Shown here in pieces: positions 28,849 through 36,972 of a stretch of 64,000 nucleotides of DNA (position 1 is its first letter; each line of letters starts with the position of its first letter). Source of the DNA: Alphaproteobacteria bacterium (GTDB lineage Bacteria; Pseudomonadota; Alphaproteobacteria; UBA6615); assembly GCA_028279245.1 (NCBI GenBank), contig JANQOE010000112.1, positions 1 through 64,000 of the forward strand, written 5' to 3'. The position numbers and the translations under genes were made by a program. The notes beneath the pieces were generated by a model. The model made no database searches and was not told where the DNA came from. It saw only the letters and a list, made by a program, of their open reading frames with translations.

Positions 28849-29775
28849 TTATCTGCCCTGGGGCCGACGAACGCCACCCTCTTCAGCCGGAGCGACTTGC
28901 CGCTCAAAAGGACCGTGGGATCTTAGCGATGTTGGCATAAACCACCAACCATTATGGGTAATCTCCTCCGCCGCGCGCTGCGCGGCCCCTTCGTCATCGA
29001 ATAAGCCAAAGCACGTAGCGCCACTCCCGCTCATCCCGGCGTATCGACAACCCGGCAGATCAGCCAATCGCTCCACAATCACCCCAATCTCCGGACAGAT
29101 CGAAACGGCCGACCCAAGCAGGTCGTTCCCACCCGCTCTGAGAAGATCGGCCAAGCCGCGCAGTCCGCCGATCCGATCCGGGCAGCCAAGCGGACGACTA
29201 AATCCACCGCTGCGCGCTCCGAACACGTCCGGCGTGGCAATCATGACACCCGGATTGACCAATAGCAGCCCTGCCTCGGGCAGAGTCGGCACCCCGCGCA
29301 CCTTCTCGCCAACCCCCGTCATCACCGCCGGCCGACCGAACAGACAAACCGGTACATCCGCACCAAGCCGCGACCCAATAGACGCCAGGTCCACCTGCGA
29401 TCGATCGACACTCCACAAATCGCACAAGCCAAGCAGGGTAGCCGCTGCATCGGCCGACCCTCCGCCCAGGCCGGCAGCCACTGGAATATCTTTTGTGATG
29501 TGGATACGGACTGCGGGCTTTTCACCTAGTTCAGCGGCAAGATGCCGCGCCGCCTTGGCCACCAAGTTGTCTTCTGGGTCGGTCAGCGCATCGGCAAACG
29601 GGCCATCGACCGTGACCTTAAGCGTGTCCGCGGGCTCCATCCGCAGAACGTCATGAAAGCCAGCAAAGGCGACCAGCGACTCCAACTCGTGATAGCCGTC
29701 ATCCCGCCGGCCCGTCACCCGCAGATAGAGGTTCAGTTTCGCCGGCGCTTCCAGAACAATTGGTTTAGCCAACAA
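28849..29775 (-). CDS. ispE: 4-diphosphocytidyl-2-C-methyl-D-erythritol kinase
   Basis: The protein has 308 residues. 'APAKLNLYLRVTGRRDDGYHELES' is the classical IspE N-terminus and 'PVAAGLGGGSADAAATL' is the GHMP kinase ATP loop. It phosphorylates the product of IspD for IspF. The start lies two bases after the Gfo/Idh stop, so it seems to be co-transcribed with an upstream catabolic set, an unusual partner. Confidence 0.95.
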   Translation of the reverse strand: MLAKPIVLEAPAKLNLYLRVTGRRDDGYHELESLVAFAGFHDVLRMEPADTLKVTVDGPFADALTDPEDNLVAKAARHLAAELGEKPAVRIHITKDIPVAAGLGGGSADAAATLLGLCDLWSVDRSQVDLASIGSRLGADVPVCLFGRPAVMTGVGEKVRGVPTLPEAGLLLVNPGVMIATPDVFGARSGGFSRPLGCPDRIGGLRGLADLLRAGGNDLLGSAVSICPEIGVIVERLADLPGCRYAGMSGSGATCFGLFDDEGAAQRAAEEITHNGWWFMPTSLRSHGPFERQVAPAEEGGVRRPQGR

Positions 29776-29777
29776 AC

Positions 29778-30800
29778 TCAGTCGGCCAGCCGGACCACAT
29801 CGCCGGTGCGTGCTGAGTCGTATGCCGCCTCGACCAACGCCATTGTTCGCAGATTGTCGGCGCCACTCGGCGACGGTGCCTCACTGTTGCGCAGGCAGTC
29901 AGCCCAGTGTTGCTGCGTATTAAACACGCTTTCCTGCACCATGTGCCAAGGCGGCGATGCCCAATCCAACAGGCGCGGACCGACCTCGGTGGTTTCGGTC
30001 CCACCCGGCCAATGCACAGTCAGCTTAAAGGCCGGATCGAGACGAATGGACCCGGTTGGACCATCGATCTCGATCAGTGTTTCGGGGAAGTAATCCGGGT
30101 CACGCCGCGCGGCATAGGAGCAGTCGACGACACTGGTAGCGCCGCCAACATGCTTCAACAGCATCGTCGCGCTGTCCTCGCCGCGGATACCCTGGCGGGT
30201 TCGGGAAACCTGGGCGACGAGGCTCTCGACCTCCCCGAGCAGGAATCGGGACACGTCTAGCAGGTGAATGCCCAAATCGAGGATGATGAGGCGCTCGACC
30301 TCCGCGAGGTACGGTTGATTGGCGAACACGTCGAAACCAGTCCGCCAGGAAATGCGAGCGAAAAAAGGGTCGCCGATCCGCCCGCTGTCGAGCGCTGCCC
30401 TGACCGCCAGCATAGGAGTTTGCCAGCGGAAGTTCTCATGCACCATCAGCGGCAACCGTGCCTCGGCAAACGTCGAAACGATCGCCCTGGCCTCGTCAAT
30501 CGTCGGCGCAAACGGCTTCTGGCAGATCACCGGAACCCCAAGTCTTGCACAGAGTTCCGCCAAAGCCCGGTGTGTCTCCATGGTCGTCGCAATATCGACG
30601 AAGTCGAGATCGGTTTGCGCCAACATCGCTTCGGCGTCATTGAAACGTTCGGAGATGCCGAACCGGTCGCCAGCTTCCTTCAGCCGGCTGTCGTCCCGGT
30701 CGCAGACGGCAACAATGTCGGCCCCGTCAACATCTCCCCAGGCATGCAGGTGGTTCTGCGCAAAGAAACCGCAACCGATGAGTCCGCCGCGCAGTGCCAT
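29778..30800 (-). CDS. Gfo/Idh/MocA family oxidoreductase
   Basis: The protein has 340 residues. The Rossmann N-terminus 'GLIGCGFFAQNHLHAWGD' is followed by 'DIATTMETHRALAELCARLG' and 'VICQKPFAPT', the equivalent of the EKP motif with Gln in place of Glu. The C-terminal beta-sheet domain is present at normal length. Members oxidise sugars, inositol or their derivatives with NAD(P). Three bases separate it from the SDR gene upstream. The substrate is unknown, but the neighbours suggest sugar or sugar-acid breakdown. Confidence 0.88.
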   Translation of the reverse strand: MALRGGLIGCGFFAQNHLHAWGDVDGADIVAVCDRDDSRLKEAGDRFGISERFNDAEAMLAQTDLDFVDIATTMETHRALAELCARLGVPVICQKPFAPTIDEARAIVSTFAEARLPLMVHENFRWQTPMLAVRAALDSGRIGDPFFARISWRTGFDVFANQPYLAEVERLIILDLGIHLLDVSRFLLGEVESLVAQVSRTRQGIRGEDSATMLLKHVGGATSVVDCSYAARRDPDYFPETLIEIDGPTGSIRLDPAFKLTVHWPGGTETTEVGPRLLDWASPPWHMVQESVFNTQQHWADCLRNSEAPSPSGADNLRTMALVEAAYDSARTGDVVRLAD

Positions 30801-30803
30801 CCG

Positions 30804-31550
30804 CTAGCGCCCGCCAGAGACGGTCAGGACATGCCCGGTCACGTATCGCGCCGCATCCGACATCAGCCAGATCACCGCCTCGGCAATCTCCTCGGCGGTC
30901 CCAGTGCGCCCCATGGGCACGGTCGGGCCGATGCGCGCCAGTCGGTCCGGGTCTTCCGCGGACCGGTTCATGTCCGTGTCGATCAGTCCGGGTCGTACCG
31001 CGTTCACCCGGATCCCCTCTTTACCGAGCTCGCGGCCCAGGCCAAGCGTGAACGCGTCAATGGCGCCTTTCGAGGCGGCGTAGTGCACCCGTTCCCCACC
31101 GGCGCCCATCACTGCCGCCACCGACGAGATGTTAACGATCGAACCGCCCTGCCCGCCCGAGCTCAGCGACATGCGATTGATGGCTTCGCGCGCGCAGTAG
31201 AAAGGCCCGTACACATTGGTCTCGAAAACCCGTTGCAGCGTCACTGTATCCAGCGACCGCACTTCCGCCTTCCCACCGGTAATCCCGGCGTTGTTTACCA
31301 GCGCCGTAATTGGACCAAGCGCCTTGGTCACCTTGGCGAACAACTCGGCGACCTGTGCCTCGTCCGACACTGTGGCCTGCACGGCCACGGCATGCTGACC
31401 GGCCTTCTCCACCTCCGCCACCACGGACGCGGCGGCGGCAGCGTCCTTGTTGTAGTTGACCCCGACGGAATAGCCGCCACGTGCGGCCAACCGGGCAACC
31501 GCCGCGCCTATGCCCCGGCTGCCGCCGGTGATCAAAACGACCTTCTGCAT
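30804..31550 (-). CDS. SDR family NAD(P)-dependent oxidoreductase
   Basis: The protein has 248 residues and is a classical short-chain dehydrogenase. It has the 'TGGSRGIGAAVARLA' cofactor loop, 'VNNAG' and the catalytic 'YAASKGAIDAFT' (YxxxK) with the preceding Ser in 'NISSVAAV'. 'VRPGLIDTDM' follows. Cofactor preference and substrate are not clear. It lies in the tight minus-strand run between the 2-hydroxyacid dehydrogenase and the Gfo/Idh gene. Confidence 0.9.
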   Translation of the reverse strand: MQKVVLITGGSRGIGAAVARLAARGGYSVGVNYNKDAAAAASVVAEVEKAGQHAVAVQATVSDEAQVAELFAKVTKALGPITALVNNAGITGGKAEVRSLDTVTLQRVFETNVYGPFYCAREAINRMSLSSGGQGGSIVNISSVAAVMGAGGERVHYAASKGAIDAFTLGLGRELGKEGIRVNAVRPGLIDTDMNRSAEDPDRLARIGPTVPMGRTGTAEEIAEAVIWLMSDAARYVTGHVLTVSGGR

Positions 31551-31593
31551 GCGTCTCCTCTTCGCCGAAACCTAGGGTATCGCCGTCGCCGGG

Positions 31594-32646
31594 CTACCGG
31601 CCGGCGAACGCCTCTTTGTAACTTGCGAGCTTGGCCTGCCAAGCCGAGTTATCGGTAATGCCCCGGTTCACGATACCGGTCGGTACGCGACCCTCGACCA
31701 CGGCCAACACCGCCTTCACATCCGCGGCGCCAATGCCACCGAAGCACTGGTTGGTCCAGCACAGCGAATGCGGCGCGCAGATAACGTTGTCCAGCTTGAA
31801 GATCGGATCGTCCGCGCTGGATGGCTCGTCCTGAAACACGTCGAGCCCTGCCCCGGCGATCCGCCCCTCTTGCAACACCTTGGTCAGCGCCGGCTGATCG
31901 ACAATCGGTCCGCGCGCCGTGTTGATGAAGTAGGCTGTCGGCTTCATCAGGGCGAGCCGTTCGGCGTTGACGAGTCCGCGGGTCTGCTCGGTCAGCGGAC
32001 AGTTGATCGTCACCACGTCCGCCTCGCGAAACACGTCGTCCACGTCGACCAAGCGGATGCCGAGGTCGCGCGCCACCACGGGGTCAGCATAAGGATCATG
32101 CGCGACGAAGTTCATGTCGAAGACCTTCGCCAGGCGGAACATCTCCGCGCCGATGTTACCGATGCCGATCGACCCAAGGGTCTGCCCGACCAGGCCAACA
32201 CCCATATAGTCGCTTCGTTGCGCCCAACCCTCGGGACCCTGCCGCGTGATCGCATCCTTCTTCATCAGCTTGCCGGTCAGTGCCAGCATGAAGGTGATGA
32301 TCGCCACGGCGACCGGCCGCCGCACGCCGTCGGGGGTGATCACCACGGCAATCCCGTTGTCGTCGCACGCACCGACATCGACGTTGTCGTAACCAACGCC
32401 AAACCGCGCGACCATGGAGAGCCGTCCATCACCGGGAACGCTCTCGCGCTTGAACTGTGCCCCCAACAGGATCAGCGCATCGAAACCATCAAGCGCCCCT
32501 GCCGTCACCATATTGTCGGTGACCGGCACAAAGCTGTGCGCAATCGCCGGATGGTCCTCCAACGGACCGAGATCGAAATCGGGATACGCCATCGATCCAT
32601 CGGGCCGCTGGAAATCGCCGCTTATCGCGACCTTGAACTTGTCCAT
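31594..32646 (-). CDS. D-isomer-specific 2-hydroxyacid dehydrogenase (phosphoglycerate/hydroxypyruvate reductase-like)
   Basis: I choose the ATG at 32646 because GGGAGG lies six bases upstream and the protein then begins MDKFKVAISGDF; the track's longer start is spurious. The protein has 350 residues. The NAD motif is 'GQTLGSIGIGNIGAEMFRLA'. 'NTARGPIVDQPAL' and 'GLDVFQDEP' carry the family Arg/Glu, and 'APHSLCWTNQ' carries the catalytic His. It interconverts a 2-keto acid and a D-2-hydroxy acid. The aldolase just upstream would release such a keto acid. Confidence 0.92.
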   Translation of the reverse strand: MDKFKVAISGDFQRPDGSMAYPDFDLGPLEDHPAIAHSFVPVTDNMVTAGALDGFDALILLGAQFKRESVPGDGRLSMVARFGVGYDNVDVGACDDNGIAVVITPDGVRRPVAVAIITFMLALTGKLMKKDAITRQGPEGWAQRSDYMGVGLVGQTLGSIGIGNIGAEMFRLAKVFDMNFVAHDPYADPVVARDLGIRLVDVDDVFREADVVTINCPLTEQTRGLVNAERLALMKPTAYFINTARGPIVDQPALTKVLQEGRIAGAGLDVFQDEPSSADDPIFKLDNVICAPHSLCWTNQCFGGIGAADVKAVLAVVEGRVPTGIVNRGITDNSAWQAKLASYKEAFAGR

Positions 32647-32657
32647 GACTAACCTCC

Positions 32658-33428
32658 CTACGACCCGGTCAATTCCCGGATCTTGGCAACGCCGGCTGTC
32701 ATCGCGGCCTGATAGGCCCAGACATCGCCTGAGTACATGATCAGGTCGAAACCGGCTTCGTACAGGTCGCGGCCTTCTTCCGGCGTCGCCGCCAACCGTC
32801 CCAGTTTCTTGTTGTTCGCCTTGCCGGCACTGATGATCCGGTCGACCGCCGCCTTGAAGTCCGGGTGATCGAACTGTGCGTTGATGCCCATAGAGCACGT
32901 CAGGTCGAAGTGACCAATCAACAGGCCGTCGACAGCGTCCATCGCGGCGATGCGCTCGACGTCAGCAAGCCCGGCAGCGGTCTCAATCAACGCGATGAAC
33001 ACCGTATCGTTGTTGGCCTGCGCGAGTTTCTCCGCAGGCGGCCCGGGCTTGTAACCGTCATGCGCGATACCCAAGGCAACGCCGCGCCCGCCCGCCGGCG
33101 GGTACTTCATGAAACCGGCAACCCGCTCGGCCTCGGCTGCCGTCATCATCGGCGGCACGACCCCCTGCGCCCCAACGTCGAGCGCCCGGGAGATATCGTG
33201 GTAGGAACGGGACGGCGGCCGAACGATACTCGCAATGCCGGCGGCATGCAGATGCGCCAGCGTCGCCTTCACCGTTTCGAACGAAAAACCGCTGTGTTCC
33301 ATGTCGAGGAACACGAACTCGACCCCTGTGGGCGCGAGGATCTGCCCGATCCCCGATGTCACGAATTCCCCCAGGTAGGTCCCCAGCCGCAAGCCCGGGC
33401 CGGAAACGACCTCCCGCATTGTCGTCAT
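32658..33428 (-). CDS. HpcH/HpaI-type class II aldolase
   Basis: The protein has 256 residues with a very strong ribosome site (GGGGGAGGAG). 'FVFLDMEHSGFSFETV' contains the catalytic His, 'FIALIETAAGLADVERI' the metal-binding Glu, and 'LLIGHFDLTCSMG' the metal-binding Asp. Members cleave 2-keto-3-deoxy sugar acids or 4-hydroxy-2-ketoheptanedioate to pyruvate and an aldehyde. The context with dehydrogenases suggests a sugar-acid pathway. It is 11 bases from the hydroxyacid dehydrogenase. Confidence 0.9.
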   Translation of the reverse strand: MTTMREVVSGPGLRLGTYLGEFVTSGIGQILAPTGVEFVFLDMEHSGFSFETVKATLAHLHAAGIASIVRPPSRSYHDISRALDVGAQGVVPPMMTAAEAERVAGFMKYPPAGGRGVALGIAHDGYKPGPPAEKLAQANNDTVFIALIETAAGLADVERIAAMDAVDGLLIGHFDLTCSMGINAQFDHPDFKAAVDRIISAGKANNKKLGRLAATPEEGRDLYEAGFDLIMYSGDVWAYQAAMTAGVAKIRELTGS

Positions 33429-33452
33429 GTCTCCTCCCCCTGACCCCCGATG

Positions 33453-33755
33453 TCAGCCGATATGCGTCAGGTTATACTGTTCGATGCGCTTATCCTCGAC
33501 CATCGCCGCGGTAGCCGCATCGAAGGCCTTGAAGTGCGCAGTCTGCAAATGAGCCTGGAAAGCGTCGGCACTATCGTAGATTTCGTACAGGACAACAACA
33601 TCCGCATCGCCATCCCGCGGAACTGCCACATCAAACCGGCTACATCCGGGCTCGTCTCGAACGGATGTTGTCGCATTCTGGCTCACCAGTTCGAGAAACC
33701 GGTCCCGCGTACCTGGCCGCAGCCGAAAAACCACCCAAATCACAAAGCCTGACAA
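33453..33755 (-). CDS. Antibiotic biosynthesis monooxygenase (ABM) domain protein
   Basis: The protein has 100 residues and is a single dimeric alpha/beta-barrel ABM domain. Motifs are 'FVIWVVFRLRPGTRDRFLEL', 'EPGCSRFDVAVP' and 'YEIYDSADAFQAHLQT', the usual 'W..aF..H' region. The start is a TTG supported by GGGAGGA six bases upstream. Members are quinone-forming oxygenases or, like LsrG, small-molecule isomerases. It seems to be the first gene of the minus-strand run and is divergent from the EamA transporter. Confidence 0.88.
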   Translation of the reverse strand: MSGFVIWVVFRLRPGTRDRFLELVSQNATTSVRDEPGCSRFDVAVPRDGDADVVVLYEIYDSADAFQAHLQTAHFKAFDAATAAMVEDKRIEQYNLTHIG

Positions 33756-33823
33756 GGCGCTCCTCCCATCGTTCCTTTGGGCCGCATGCTATAAACACCA
33801 ACCTCCAATCACAACGGCACCCC

Positions 33824-34753
33824 GTGACCAGCACGCCCCAAGATCAGCCGGAGACGGCCAACACCTCCCCGGCGGAAGCGACCCTGCCGCCTTTGGGCAT
33901 CGCACTGCTGGTCGGCCTCACCCTGGGCTGGGGACTGACTTGGCCGATCATGAAGATAGGGGTCACCGCCATCCCGCCGGTCACCTTTCGCGCGTTCACC
34001 ACGCCCCTGGCCGCGCTGGCCATGATCCTCATCATGATGGGCTTCCGAGTGCCCCTGCGGCTGCCGATTGGCCGCTGGGGGCCCCTAGCGCTCGGCTCCC
34101 TCCTAAACATGGTGGCTTGGTTCATTCTGATGTCGATCGGCGTCCTGCTGATCGATTCCGGCGAAGCCGCCATCCTTGCCTACACCATGCCCCTGTGGGC
34201 CGCCATTCTCGGCGCCCTAATCCTGAAGGAGCGGCTGAACGCCAAACGAGCCGCGGCTCTTGGCGCCGGACTTGCCGGAATTCTGTTGCTGGCCACCGAC
34301 CAGGTCGCCGCCGTACGGGCGTCCCCGCTCGGTGCTGCGGTAATGCTGGGCGCCGCAATGACATGGGCCGCCGGCACCATCCTGCAGAAACGTGTGCAGT
34401 GGAACATGCCGATCCTGGCGGTGACGACGTGGCAGCTCATCATCGCAACGCCGCCCATGATCCTGGCCGGCCTCATTCTCCGGCCCAGCGAGCCGATCGT
34501 CTTCAGCGGCGCGGCCGTCTTCTCCATTATCTGGGTTGTCCTGGTCGCTCACGCCTACTGCTTCACGGCCTGGTTCAAGATCATCAGCATGGTGCCCGCA
34601 ACGGTTTCGGCCCTCAGCGTCCTGGTCATACCGGCGGTCGGCGTCATCAGCGGGGCGCTGATCCTCGGGGAAACGGTGAGTTGGCGCGAGTGGGTCGCGC
34701 TCGCTTTTGTATCGAGCGCCGTCGCCCTAACCCTGACCGGCGCCCGCCGCTAG
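33824..34753 (+). CDS. EamA/DMT family transporter
   Basis: From a GTG at 33824 the protein has 309 residues with ten hydrophobic segments in two EamA repeats: 'LGIALLVGLTLGWGLTWPIMK' in the first half and 'AAVMLGAAMTWAAGTILQKR' in the second. DMT exporters move metabolites, amino acids or small drugs, and the substrate is not predictable. The track's longer start overlaps the divergent ABM gene's promoter and is rejected. The ribosome site for the GTG is weak. Confidence 0.85.
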   Translation: MTSTPQDQPETANTSPAEATLPPLGIALLVGLTLGWGLTWPIMKIGVTAIPPVTFRAFTTPLAALAMILIMMGFRVPLRLPIGRWGPLALGSLLNMVAWFILMSIGVLLIDSGEAAILAYTMPLWAAILGALILKERLNAKRAAALGAGLAGILLLATDQVAAVRASPLGAAVMLGAAMTWAAGTILQKRVQWNMPILAVTTWQLIIATPPMILAGLILRPSEPIVFSGAAVFSIIWVVLVAHAYCFTAWFKIISMVPATVSALSVLVIPAVGVISGALILGETVSWREWVALAFVSSAVALTLTGARR

Positions 34754-34755
34754 CC

Positions 34756-35025
34756 TCAGGCCGTTTCCGCCAGCACCTTGGTTGAGGTCAGGACGAGATC
34801 AACGGTCGGGATCTGCCGCATCGCGTCCGCCACACAGCCAGCTTCGAACTCGGTCAGCGCGGCGATTTCCAGGTCCACATGTTGCCGGGCGAGATGCCCG
34901 ACATGGCTATGCACGCGGTCGGGCACGAGCCCACGCTTGGCAAACAGCTCCAGCACCCGCGGCAGCGTGCCCGGGTCGGCGTGGGCTTGAACGAAAAAAC
35001 AGGTGGTGGGGTTAGGCGAGGTCAT
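34756..35025 (-). CDS. Small ACT-like domain protein
   Basis: From the ATG at 35025 the protein has 89 residues. 'FFVQAHADPGTLPRVLELFAKRGLVPDRVHSHVG' fits the first half of an ACT fold (beta strand, DPG-x-L-x-R helix, beta strand). ACT domains bind amino acids or other small effectors. It is convergent with the EamA gene, two bases apart, which may mean the transported compound and the sensed compound are related; that is speculative. The track start 15 codons upstream is possible but less likely. Confidence 0.65.
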   Translation of the reverse strand: MTSPNPTTCFFVQAHADPGTLPRVLELFAKRGLVPDRVHSHVGHLARQHVDLEIAALTEFEAGCVADAMRQIPTVDLVLTSTKVLAETA

Positions 35026-35171
35026 CGGATACAGGCTCCAAACGGGAGGTGAACGGACAGGCGAAAACATCCGGGCGCCCCATGGACACCCGGCCCCTAA
35101 TTCGTCCGTTCAGGGCCTGTATCTGCAACATCGTCTGACAACGCTACAGCACCGCGCCTGGGCGGTCCAGC

Positions 35172-36827
35172 CTACTCCGCCAGCAACTCACGAAGCGCCG
35201 CCATCGCCGGGTCACGGCCCGCCAGGTAATCCTTTGAGGATATGGCCGCCGGGAGCGCCATCGGAATGAACGGCCGCCGGTCGCCAGGCTGGGAATCCTG
35301 CCAGTAGTTCGAGGATATGCTGATCCGGATGCCAGAGTAGGGAAGCTCAACCGATGTCGTTTCACCAGTGAAATTGGGCCGTGAGCTTGAAGGCTCGCCT
35401 ACGAACACAGCGTCCGTCATCTGCTCCAGCCGATTGATGAAGTTCTGCGCCGCCGAGAAGGTCCGCTGCCCTGTGATCACGAACAGCTGGTGATCCCGCG
35501 CCTGTTCCTCATGCCAGACCGCCAACCGCACCAACGGCCGAACCAGGAAGTTGTTCCCACCGCCATTGTGCCGAACATCCAGGATCAGACTGCTGAAGCC
35601 CTGGTCCCGCAGCACATCCTTCAGCTCAGCCGCATAGTCGGCGATCGACTGGTCCGCCTTGTCCCGCACCCGATTGAATTGCACATAGAGCGCATCCAGG
35701 TCCGGCAGCGGTTCGTGCCAATAGTTGTCCCCCGGCGCACGCAGCCAAAGCGGCACTGTCTCGGCACCGGGAAGCGCCGACAGACCTCGCGGTGCATCGA
35801 ACTGCGCCGGAACAAGCTCAACCTGCTCCGCGCCCAACTCATCTGTCAGCGTCAACAGCACCGGCGCGCCGGCATCGGCGTAGCCCATCGCCTGCAGGAT
35901 GGAGGGATAGCGCATGAGTAGAACCCCGACGGCCGCCAGGCCAAAGTCGTTGTCCCGGCTAACGTAGTCCCGCAGATCTTCGTGCAGCTGATCGAGTGGC
36001 CGGCCCCCGACAGCGGTCACCCGTTTGCCAACCAGACTCGGATCGCCGGCAGCCGTAACAATGATCGCGTCATCGAACCAATAGAACGCCACCGGCAGGG
36101 TCTCAAACGCCACCTTCTCCGTCGGGATCGGGATCAGCGAGCTATGCCCATCGCCCAGGCCGACCATGATCGCTTGCAGCGCTACCGCAATCTGCTCATC
36201 CGTCAGTTCGTTGATCCTGCCTTTGAGCGTCTCGACCGCCTGCTCGATCTCGGCCGAATGCGCAGCCCTATCGGGCGCGGCATGCAGCCGCCGCGCCTCG
36301 TCCAGGAACAGGTCGAGATCGGAGGTCCAGCCCGTTTCCCGCGTCGTCGCATCCGCTGGCAATAGTCCCGCAATGTCCCGAAACCGCGGATCGTCCATCA
36401 GTGTCTCGAACGCCGGCTCAGCCTTAATTGTCGCTTGATCTTCGTACCCGGCGGCCAGCGCCCGCTGCAGCCAACCAAGCGCACCATCCGTCTCACCGAT
36501 AGCCGCCAACTCCCGGGCAATCTCGTACGCCGCCCCTGGTTCATTGCCGAAACCTTGGGCCAGCGCCTCCGCCGCAAGCGTCAACGCCCCCGGGTCGCCG
36601 GTCTCGAACAACGCCAGCGCCAGCAACAACCGTAGATCACCGTCCGCCGGATTGGCTTCCGCCAAACGCCCGTACAGCGCCGCCGCCTTATCGGCCTCGC
36701 CCTCCGCAAAGCGTTGATCGGCCTGTTGCCGGAGCTTGTAGTACTGCACCGGCGTCAACGGCTCCGCCGACGCGATTGTGGCCACGCCGACCAGCGCCAG
36801 CAGTCCGAGACCCAGTGTTTTCAGCAT
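35172..36827 (-). CDS. Exported TPR-containing S41-like (tail-specific) protease
   Basis: From the ATG at 36827 (GAGAGGAG five bases upstream) the protein has 551 residues and begins with a signal peptide (MLKTLGLGLLALVGVATIASA). An N-terminal TPR-like block follows ('QADQRFAEGEADKAAALYGRLA'). The C-terminal half is S41-like: 'SLILDVRHNGGGNNFLVRPL' and 'ITGQRTFSAAQNFINRL', the latter with the probable catalytic Ser. A clear PDZ domain is not seen. It probably processes or degrades periplasmic proteins. Confidence 0.82.
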   Translation of the reverse strand: MLKTLGLGLLALVGVATIASAEPLTPVQYYKLRQQADQRFAEGEADKAAALYGRLAEANPADGDLRLLLALALFETGDPGALTLAAEALAQGFGNEPGAAYEIARELAAIGETDGALGWLQRALAAGYEDQATIKAEPAFETLMDDPRFRDIAGLLPADATTRETGWTSDLDLFLDEARRLHAAPDRAAHSAEIEQAVETLKGRINELTDEQIAVALQAIMVGLGDGHSSLIPIPTEKVAFETLPVAFYWFDDAIIVTAAGDPSLVGKRVTAVGGRPLDQLHEDLRDYVSRDNDFGLAAVGVLLMRYPSILQAMGYADAGAPVLLTLTDELGAEQVELVPAQFDAPRGLSALPGAETVPLWLRAPGDNYWHEPLPDLDALYVQFNRVRDKADQSIADYAAELKDVLRDQGFSSLILDVRHNGGGNNFLVRPLVRLAVWHEEQARDHQLFVITGQRTFSAAQNFINRLEQMTDAVFVGEPSSSRPNFTGETTSVELPYSGIRISISSNYWQDSQPGDRRPFIPMALPAAISSKDYLAGRDPAMAALRELLAE

Positions 36828-36972
36828 GGCGGCTCCTCTCATGCGTCCATCAAACCAACGAGACGGTCCGCACTTAGAGCCCAGTCCGCCAGGCCGGGCA
36901 ACTCCCGCAAAGATGGAGAGGAATTTGCAGCTATTGCCCGCCCCCGCCGTTACCAAGGCGGGCGAACCGGTT

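Noticed and set aside
30264-31658. 464-residue plus-strand ORF opposite the Gfo/Idh and SDR genes
   Set aside because: Its composition (rich in His, Arg, Gly, Pro) is that of a GC shadow, and both minus-strand genes have strong family motifs.
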